Part shown: positions 58,235 to 64,000 of the stretch, piece after piece | How the letters are laid out: the number at the start of each line of letters is the position of its first letter | How positions within the stretch are numbered: position 1 is the stretch's first letter | Source: an uncultured bacterium | Lineage (GTDB): Bacteria; DRYD01 | DNA length: 64,000 nucleotides | Reading direction: 5' to 3' | Assembly: GCA_937139605.1 (NCBI GenBank) | Contig: CAKZQG010000045.1 | Coordinates: forward strand, 1 to 64,000 | Made by a program: the position numbers and the translations under genes | Notes under the pieces: generated by a model | What the model was told of the DNA's origin: nothing | Databases searched by the model: none | Seen by the model: only the letters and a program-made list of their open reading frames with translations

Positions 58235-60187
58235 ATGCAAACCATACCAATTGCCTATAAACCATCAAATGATATCATTATTAATTCAAATATAACTAAA
58301 ATATTAAATAAATTCAATTTAAGTTATGAAGAGTTTTTAGATAAATCAATAAAAGAACCCGAGTGGTTCTGGACAGAATTCTTTAATGATATAAATTTTA
58401 AATGGCTAAAATTCCCCGATAAAATAGTAGAATTCAAAGAAAAATTATATGATACTAAATGGTTTATAAATGGAAAACTAAATATATCCCTAAATTGCTT
58501 AGATAATTCAAATAAAGAAAATTTAAGTGTTATAGAAGTAGATGAAAATTCAAATGAATATAAATTAACTTATAAAGAATTAGAAGAAAAAGTAAATAAA
58601 TTATCTAATTTCTTAGCTAATAATGGGGTAAAAGAAAATGATGTAGTAGCATTATTTATGCCATTATCATTAGAATCTGTTTTATCTATTTTAGCATTAA
58701 GTAGGATAGGGGCAATAATATTACCATTATTTTCTGGTTTTGGTAGCGACGCCGTTAATTTAAGATTGAAAATTAGTAACGCTAAATATATTATCTCGTA
58801 TAAACATAATATTAGAAGAAATAAATTAATAAATATGGAAGAAATCTTATTTAAATCACTAAATGAAACCGAAATTAAAAAAATATTTTTAATTAATAAA
58901 TACAATATAAATGATAATTTTAATTTAAAAAATATTAAAAATATAGAGATAATAGATTTTAATCAATATGAAAAAAGCTTACCTTACATAACTATTCCAG
59001 AATTTGATAGTTACAAAGAATTAATGATAATATATACTTCAGGTACAACAGGTAAACCAAAAGGAATTGTACATTATCATTCAGGATTTCCTATAAAGTC
59101 TGCACAAGATATGTATCATATATTTGATATAAAACCTAATGATATAATAACGTGGATAACAGATATAGGTTGGATGATGGGGCCGTGGTTAATATTCGGT
59201 GCTCTTATAAATAAAGCTACAATATTTATATATAACGGTTCCCCAGATTACCCTAACATAGATATAATATGGGAACTAACTAAAAAATACAATGTAAATA
59301 TTGTAGGTTTATCACCATCGTATATAAGAGCAATATCAAATAAATCAAATGTAAATAAAATGGAATTACCTTCACTAAAAGCAATAGGATCAACTGGCGA
59401 AGTTTGGGATTATAATAGCTGGATATGGACTTTTAATAACATATGTAAAAATAAAATTCCAATAATAAACTACTCTGGGGGTACTGAAATATCAGGTGGG
59501 ATCTTAGGAAACGTAAATATAAAAGATATAAAGCCTCTTAGTTTTAATACGATGGTTCCTGGGATTTATGCAGATGTTTTAGATGAAAACGGAAATAGTA
59601 TAGTAAATGAAGAAGGGTATTTGGTTATAAAAAACCATAATCCTGGGTTAGCAAAGACGTTTTTAAATGAACATGAAAAGTACCTACAAACCTACTGGAG
59701 CAAATACGATAATATATGGTATCATGGGGATTTAGCTTATAAAGATAATGAAGGGTTCTTTTTTATATTAGGTAGAGCAGATGATACTTTAAAAATAGCT
59801 GGAAAAAGAATAGGTCCCGCTGAATATGAGACAATATTAAATGAACATAAGGATGTAAAAGAATCGGCTGTTGTAGGAGTTCCAGATGAATTAAAAGGAA
59901 ATGTACCTGTAGCTTTTATAACTCTTAAAAATGAAATAAAAGATGAATTATCATTAAATGAATTAAAAAAAGAACTATTCAATTCAATAATAGATAAATT
60001 GGGTAAACCCTTTGCATTAAAAGAAATATATATAGTAAAAGATATTCCAAAAACAAGAAATGCAAAAATAATGAGAAGAATATTAAGAGATATATTAATC
60101 TATAAAGAAGTAAAAGGAGATGTTAGTAATCTTGTTAATCCAGAAATTATACAAGATATTATTAATTCAATAAGCTTCAAAACATAG
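58235..60187 (+). CDS. AMP-forming acetyl-CoA synthetase-like enzyme
   Basis: 650 aa. Adenylation motifs: YTSGTTGKPKGI (A3), YSGGTE (A5), YHGDLAYKDNEGFFFILGR (A7), DDTLKIAGKRIGPAE (A8) and near the C terminus the acetyl-CoA synthetase-type PKTRNAKIMRRILRD with Lys for adenylation. Length and N-terminal region match AcsA-type acyl-CoA synthetases (~650). It activates acetate or another short acid to CoA. It uses ATGs behind the structured leader at 58163-58220; an ATG TAA start-stop (58227-58232) precedes its ATG by 2 bases. Substrate not determined. Confidence 0.85.
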   Translation: MQTIPIAYKPSNDIIINSNITKILNKFNLSYEEFLDKSIKEPEWFWTEFFNDINFKWLKFPDKIVEFKEKLYDTKWFINGKLNISLNCLDNSNKENLSVIEVDENSNEYKLTYKELEEKVNKLSNFLANNGVKENDVVALFMPLSLESVLSILALSRIGAIILPLFSGFGSDAVNLRLKISNAKYIISYKHNIRRNKLINMEEILFKSLNETEIKKIFLINKYNINDNFNLKNIKNIEIIDFNQYEKSLPYITIPEFDSYKELMIIYTSGTTGKPKGIVHYHSGFPIKSAQDMYHIFDIKPNDIITWITDIGWMMGPWLIFGALINKATIFIYNGSPDYPNIDIIWELTKKYNVNIVGLSPSYIRAISNKSNVNKMELPSLKAIGSTGEVWDYNSWIWTFNNICKNKIPIINYSGGTEISGGILGNVNIKDIKPLSFNTMVPGIYADVLDENGNSIVNEEGYLVIKNHNPGLAKTFLNEHEKYLQTYWSKYDNIWYHGDLAYKDNEGFFFILGRADDTLKIAGKRIGPAEYETILNEHKDVKESAVVGVPDELKGNVPVAFITLKNEIKDELSLNELKKELFNSIIDKLGKPFALKEIYIVKDIPKTRNAKIMRRILRDILIYKEVKGDVSNLVNPEIIQDIINSISFKT

Positions 60188-60488
60188 TTTAAAATATAAT
60201 ATTACTATATACTTTACTTTTTAGAACTATACTATTAAACTTAATTATAGATTTATTATCAATTAGTTTAGGCTTCTCTCTTTCAAAGTGATGTTACATT
60301 CATTTTATTTTTAAACAGACACTTTTGTTATTTCTTTACCAAGTTCTTTAAAAATATACCAACTAAAACTACTTATAAAACACTTTTATAATAGTTTTAA
60401 TAAAACAAGAAATTTTGTGCTATATTAATTTTTCAAAGAATCTTTACTTATACATCTATTTTTTATTTTAGTAATTTCTTTATTTCGT
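60188..60488. other. Gap between convergent genes
   Basis: 301 bases, AT-rich, between the acyl-CoA synthetase (+) and carboxypeptidase (-). Apart from the hairpin at 60365-60398 I see no gene or RNA. Confidence 0.5.
60365..60398. terminator. Imperfect AT hairpin, possible bidirectional terminator
   Basis: AAAACTA (60365-60371) pairs with TAGTTTT (60392-60398); TATAAAA (60374-60380) pairs with TTTTATA (60384-60390), loop CAC, with a small bulge between. It lies between convergent genes. Stem is AT only and no long T-run follows, so confidence is low. Confidence 0.35.
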
Positions 60489-62069
60489 TTAATTGCTTTT
60501 ATTATTTTTATACAATTTAGTAGGAATTTTTCCATTTACCATATTCTCCAGTAAAACTTTTACTATTATATTTGTATCCTTAACTATACGATCTAATTTC
60601 TTTTTATTATTAACAAAAAAGTTCCTACCTAACTCAATTGTATAAGAAAAAACGCCGTTGGTGTCATAATAATCTGAAGAACCACCTGTAGTAAAATAGA
60701 GTTCATTTTCTTTTATTACCGAAAATTTTCCTCCTAATTCTTTATTAATTTCTTCACCTACTTCTTTATATATAGTATCCCATTTACTGATCTTATCTTC
60801 CAAAGGATAAGGATAAAGGATCATATTACCAAATGAATGTAAATCGATAACCACATCAATATTATTATCTTTGACATATTTAGTAACTGCCTGTACTTCT
60901 TTTTCACTATTTCCATAGGGTCCCCTGTACTGTATATTTGATGGATCATCAGAAGCTCCTTTATCATCTTCTACTTTTTCTGGAGAATCATCGGGTAATC
61001 TATAAAGTGTAGGATCTTTATCAGTATAATAATTCCTATTAAGATCAACACCATGGTTATCCCTTCTATTTTTTCGCCACCAAGCATCATGGTTTAAAGA
61101 ATATTCATAACCATCTGGATTCAACACAGGTAATATATATATATCTACTTTATCCAAGTATTTAGATAATTGACTACCAGGATTTTCAAGGATATCCTTG
61201 GCAACTTCTAAAGCTGCGATACCTGTAGCCCATTCTCTTGCATGAGTTAATCCCTGAACTAAAATACTAGCTTTTTTTCCTTCTTTATTAATATTATTAG
61301 ATATTTTTAATACAACAATTTTTCTTCCTTCTGCAGTTTCCCCTATTGTTTCTAATTTAACTTTATCAGGGTATTTACTAGCCATTTGCTCCATCTCATT
61401 CAGTATTTCTTCATAATTTTTAATTACTCTCTTGTTAGGTTTTATATTTATCTCTCTTAATTTTCTTTTTAGATCTTGTATATACTCCATCCCATGAACC
61501 TTCTTTCCATTCTTCAAAGTAATCCCCATCTTTTCATATAACTCTTGATCAGATAACACATGATCTCCATTCATATCAACATGTGTTTTAAAATAATCAA
61601 TATAATTTTTATCTGATACTTTAACTAAATATCTTTTTTTGGGCCACTCAACAAAAAGGGATTTACTAGCTTCATCAATTAACTTTTGATATGTATACCC
61701 TTTCTTAATAAGTTCCTTCTTAAGTTGCATAGAAATCAAGCCTTCTCCATTTTCTACTTCTCTTTTAAATAAATCAAATTCTTCTCTGGAGAGCGTATTT
61801 CTATTAATTAGCTTTAAATAAACTCCTAAAACAGAATTTAACTCTCCATCTTGAATTTTTCCATCCTTATTAATATCAACCAAATCCTTAATACTTATAG
61901 CATTCCATTCTTTACCCTCAATTTTTCCATTCTTATCAATATCTAGTAAATCTCTAATTAATAATCTATTAGTATCAAATTTATTTTCTTTCTCATTATC
62001 AAAACCTTTTGCCATATTTCCATTTATTGTATTCATATTTCCATTTATTGTATTTCCGTTTTTTATCAT
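60489..62069 (-). CDS. M14 zinc carboxypeptidase with EF-hand loops and Asn-rich leader
   Basis: 526 aa. Zinc ligands THAREW (His276, Glu279) and His411 in DLHSF; NPDGYEYS, RRDNHGVDLNRN and YTIELG (catalytic Glu) match M14A carboxypeptidases. The first 20 residues are an Asn-rich repeat (NTINGNMNTINGNM) with no signal peptide. Then come three calcium-binding loops: Asp43-Glu54, Asp65-Glu76 (22 apart, dockerin-like pair) and Asp165-Glu176. Start follows a strong site GGAGGTG. No propeptide of classic digestive type. It could be secreted by a non-Sec path; substrate unknown. Confidence 0.88.
   Translation of the reverse strand: MIKNGNTINGNMNTINGNMAKGFDNEKENKFDTNRLLIRDLLDIDKNGKIEGKEWNAISIKDLVDINKDGKIQDGELNSVLGVYLKLINRNTLSREEFDLFKREVENGEGLISMQLKKELIKKGYTYQKLIDEASKSLFVEWPKKRYLVKVSDKNYIDYFKTHVDMNGDHVLSDQELYEKMGITLKNGKKVHGMEYIQDLKRKLREINIKPNKRVIKNYEEILNEMEQMASKYPDKVKLETIGETAEGRKIVVLKISNNINKEGKKASILVQGLTHAREWATGIAALEVAKDILENPGSQLSKYLDKVDIYILPVLNPDGYEYSLNHDAWWRKNRRDNHGVDLNRNYYTDKDPTLYRLPDDSPEKVEDDKGASDDPSNIQYRGPYGNSEKEVQAVTKYVKDNNIDVVIDLHSFGNMILYPYPLEDKISKWDTIYKEVGEEINKELGGKFSVIKENELYFTTGGSSDYYDTNGVFSYTIELGRNFFVNNKKKLDRIVKDTNIIVKVLLENMVNGKIPTKLYKNNKSN
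62013..62054. repeat. 21-bp tandem repeat (leader coding)
   Basis: CATATTTCCATTTATTGTATT occurs twice in a row on the plus strand, encoding the repeated NTINGNM of the carboxypeptidase leader (minus strand). In-frame copy change is possible. Confidence 0.8.
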
Positions 62070-62158
62070 ATTTTTTTCACCTCCAACATATTTTTTTATA
62101 TTTATTTTTTTATATTTTAGTAACTAATATTTCAAGGAAAATTTAGTTAGCAAAAATT

Positions 62159-62174
62159 TAAAAAAAATGTTAAT
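62159..62174 (-). promoter_or_regulatory. TTAACAT-poly(T) motif, second copy
   Basis: On the minus strand this reads ATTAACATTTTTTTTA, identical to 14074-14089. It lies 90 bases before the carboxypeptidase start. The rest of 62070-62320 shows no gene. Confidence 0.3.
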
Positions 62175-62319
62175 ATTTAAATAAAAAAATATTTAATATA
62201 AGGTAAAATATAGAAATCAAATTTTATATGCTAAAGTGAATTATATTTATAACAAATAAAAATATATAAGTACAACATAAATATTGCTAATTTTTCTAAA
62301 ATATCAATTATCAATTCAA

Positions 62320-62408
62320 TTAAAGAGATATTAAAGTATACAGCGCTGCGCCAATAACTCCCCCCACAATTCCTCCCTAATGGCTCCTATTATTGCTACT
62401 TTCAACAT
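62320..62408 (-). pseudogene. Frameshifted glycine-zipper membrane peptide remnant
   Basis: From ATG 62406-62408 the frame gives MLKVAIIGAI, then a shift, then GGIVGGVIGAALYTLISL to a stop at 62320. The GxxxG-rich membrane segment resembles small glycine-zipper proteins. Read as one sequence only if a two-base shift near 62380 is corrected. Confidence 0.4.
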
Positions 62409-62454
62409 TTTTGCCTTTACATCTATTTTTATTTTCAAATATGACTTCCTTTTC

Positions 62455-62752
62455 TTAGTAAGTATCCAAAATCTTATAATCTATTTTGGGAGTAATTTTA
62501 ACCCAATATCCCTTTATTTCTTCTCTACATTCCTTATGAATATATGGTTTCAAATGAGTAGATCCATTTACAAGATCATAATATGACAAATAATAAATAT
62601 GAATAGTACATTTTATTTCCTTAATCAGCTTTATACTTAAAATCATAGCCTTTAAATTCCGGTTTTCTGAATTCATTAATATATTTTTTACCAAAAGGAT
62701 CTCTTCGGCCAATAAAAGTTTTGGTAACTGCTATACTACTTTCTATTTTCAT
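62455..62752 (-). pseudogene. Broken small gene of unknown type
   Basis: ATG 62750-62752 opens a 43-aa frame (MKIESSIAVTKTFIGRRDPF...) ending at TAA 62621-62623. The next frame continues as an apparently coherent sequence to 62455 (THLKPYIHKECREEIKGYW, then VKITPKIDYKILDTY). Together they look like one ~95-aa protein with a frameshift. Family not recognised. Confidence 0.4.
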
Positions 62753-62826
62753 CTAATTGAGACACTATAGCATACACCGTCTTAAATAATGGGTAGTCAA
62801 TATTATCTAATTCTTTTAAATATTAG

Positions 62827-63024
62827 TTACGGTGGTATTTTAGCTAACTCTTTTTGTTCATAAACAGGTTCTTTATAAGTTACTGTTATAGTTTTCAAAG
62901 GGGTATTTTGGATCTCTTTTTTAGCTTGCTCTAGACTGTAGCGTGAACCTATTAAAGATCCTCCTACTGCTCCTATACTTGCCCCTAAACCAATCGCTAA
63001 TATTTTAATACTTAAAAGAATATC
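62827..63024 (-). pseudogene. Start-less glycine-zipper fragment
   Basis: An open frame of ~65 codons with no ATG reads DILLSIKILAIGLGASIGAV, GGSLIGSRYSLEQAKKEI, then TPLKTITVTYKEPVYEQ, and stops at 62827-62829. One membrane helix with GxxxG spacing. It abuts the tatD stop (63026). Probably a truncated gene; a non-ATG start cannot be excluded. Confidence 0.35.
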
Positions 63025-63025
63025 T

Positions 63026-63844
63026 TTAAAAAAATGTTAATTTTTGAGAGTTTATTATTTTTTTTAAATTATTCAAAATAATATCACAGATTATAGGTAA
63101 ATCAATCTTTTTTAAATTAAAAACAAATTCATAAATTAGTTTAACATAAAATGGGTAATTAGTTTTTCCTCTATAAGGTTGTGGTGCTAGGTAAGGGCTA
63201 TCTGTTTCTAATAAAATATTATTTAAATCAACATTTAAAACAATTTCTTTTAAATAATCGTTTTTTTTATTATTATAAGTAATAATCCCTCCTAAACCTA
63301 TATACCAATTATTATCAATAATTTCTTTCAGGATTTCTTTATTACTTGATGTAAAACAATGGAATACTGCTTTTATATGTTTTTTTGATTCATATTTTTT
63401 TAATATATTAATAACGTCTTGTTCTGCAGATCTGGAATGAATACTTAATGGTAAATCATATTTATAAGCTAAATAGACGAAATATTCAAAAACTTCAATT
63501 TGTTGATTTTTAGTTTCCTTTTGTTCATCTCTATATAAATCAATTCCTACTTCTCCTAAAAAAATTAATTTATTATTATTTTTATGTTGTTCAAAAGCTT
63601 TAAGGATTATATTTTCGTACTTAGAAATGGGGTAATATTTATAAGCTTCATAGGGATGGATCCCAAAGCCAAAATAAACATTATTATTTTTTGATATATC
63701 AATTAGCTTAGGTAATTCTTCTAAATCAGTAGCCATTGAAATACAAAAGATATTATCTTCTCTTAATTTATTTATTATAAATTCTATATCTTTTTGAGTA
63801 TAGGTTTTATCAGTTAAATGACAATGTGTATCAAACAAAAGCAT
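63026..63844 (-). CDS. tatD: TatD-family metal-dependent deoxyribonuclease
   Basis: 272 aa. Starts MLLFDTHCHLTD (His-x-His metal site), GFGIHPYEAYKY, GEVGIDLYRD, SIHSRSAEQDVI, VFHCFTSSNKEI, and LLETDSPYLAP with the last Asp. These are the TatD hallmarks; it is a 3'-5' DNase for DNA repair. Cytosolic. It ends right after the gene fragment at 62827-63024. The 63845-64000 end holds only AT-rich sequence and no gene I can see. Confidence 0.93.
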   Translation of the reverse strand: MLLFDTHCHLTDKTYTQKDIEFIINKLREDNIFCISMATDLEELPKLIDISKNNNVYFGFGIHPYEAYKYYPISKYENIILKAFEQHKNNNKLIFLGEVGIDLYRDEQKETKNQQIEVFEYFVYLAYKYDLPLSIHSRSAEQDVINILKKYESKKHIKAVFHCFTSSNKEILKEIIDNNWYIGLGGIITYNNKKNDYLKEIVLNVDLNNILLETDSPYLAPQPYRGKTNYPFYVKLIYEFVFNLKKIDLPIICDIILNNLKKIINSQKLTFF

Positions 63845-64000
63845 TCTTTTTTTCCTTCTTTTTTTTATAATAAAATAACTTTCCTACCTTAATTAAATAT
63901 TTTTCATATACATACATTTCCCTTTATATTCTCTTGGATAATTATTATATTTTTTAACATAATTTTAACAATTGATTTTATTTTTTTTTCATTATATTCT

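Noticed and set aside
62380-62586. 68-aa plus-strand ORF
   Set aside because: Lies over the broken minus-strand genes and shows only hydrophobic, low-complexity residues.

Overview
The window is a very AT-rich bacterial chromosome segment, read as typical bacterial genes: rpoB/rpoC, clpP, pheT, atpD, rsmH, rbgA-type GTPase, mnmA, cca, tatD and a tRNA-Leu. Nothing here fixes the phylum. The metabolism looks anaerobic and fermentative: an ADP-forming acyl-CoA synthetase, a tryptophanase-type lyase, an M42 peptidase and a peptide ABC transporter. Type IV pilus genes, a fliI-fliJ pair and a broken motB-like gene point to surface appendages or a type III-like export machine. Sequence insertions in RpoB and RpoC suggest a deep or candidate lineage, but that is inference.

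Layout. 1-3218 (+): minor pilin/pseudopilin operon, opposite a convergent pilT (3284-4495, -). 4615-8580 (-): membrane hydrolase, truncated ComEC-like protein, tryptophanase. 8726-10631 (+): permuted GTPase and wecB. 10699-13889 (-): motB-like remnant, M42 peptidase, unknown exported protein, clpP. 14172-14966 (+): Asn-rich-leader protein. 15044-18296 (-): rimI, ABC ATPase, trmI, cca. 18452-21838 (+): acyl-CoA synthetase (ADP-forming) and mnmA. 21865-23103 (-): DegT-like protein. 23270-24721 (+): second Asn-rich-leader membrane protein. 24794-50639 (-): long run with thioredoxin-like protein, GldG-like protein, rpoC, rpoB, antiporter, SDR reductase, a decayed peptide ABC transporter, BshC-like protein, GldA-like ATPase, atpD, pheT, and a broken AAA/PD-(D/E)XK gene. 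50810-60187 (+): tRNA-Leu, rsmH, M16 peptidase, helical protein, DUF3084 protein, RuvC-like protein, archaeal-type methyltransferase, fliI, fliJ, and an AMP-forming acyl-CoA synthetase behind a structured RNA leader. 60489-63844 (-): EF-hand M14 carboxypeptidase, decayed small genes, tatD.

Three observations stand out. (1) Five short palindromic inserts (21-36 bp, three of exactly 34 bp) interrupt one AAA-ATPase/nuclease gene; the outer arms and tail are constant while the inner stem changes on both sides, keeping the hairpin. (2) RpoB carries four CxxC-pair zinc ribbons, three of them as one tandem array just upstream of the rifampicin region. (3) The leader of the acyl-CoA synthetase at 58235 can fold as an exact H-type pseudoknot that competes with a hairpin hiding the ribosome-binding site. 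A further, more speculative theme is a set of proteins with Asn/Ile-rich, signal-peptide-free N termini that could be type III export substrates.
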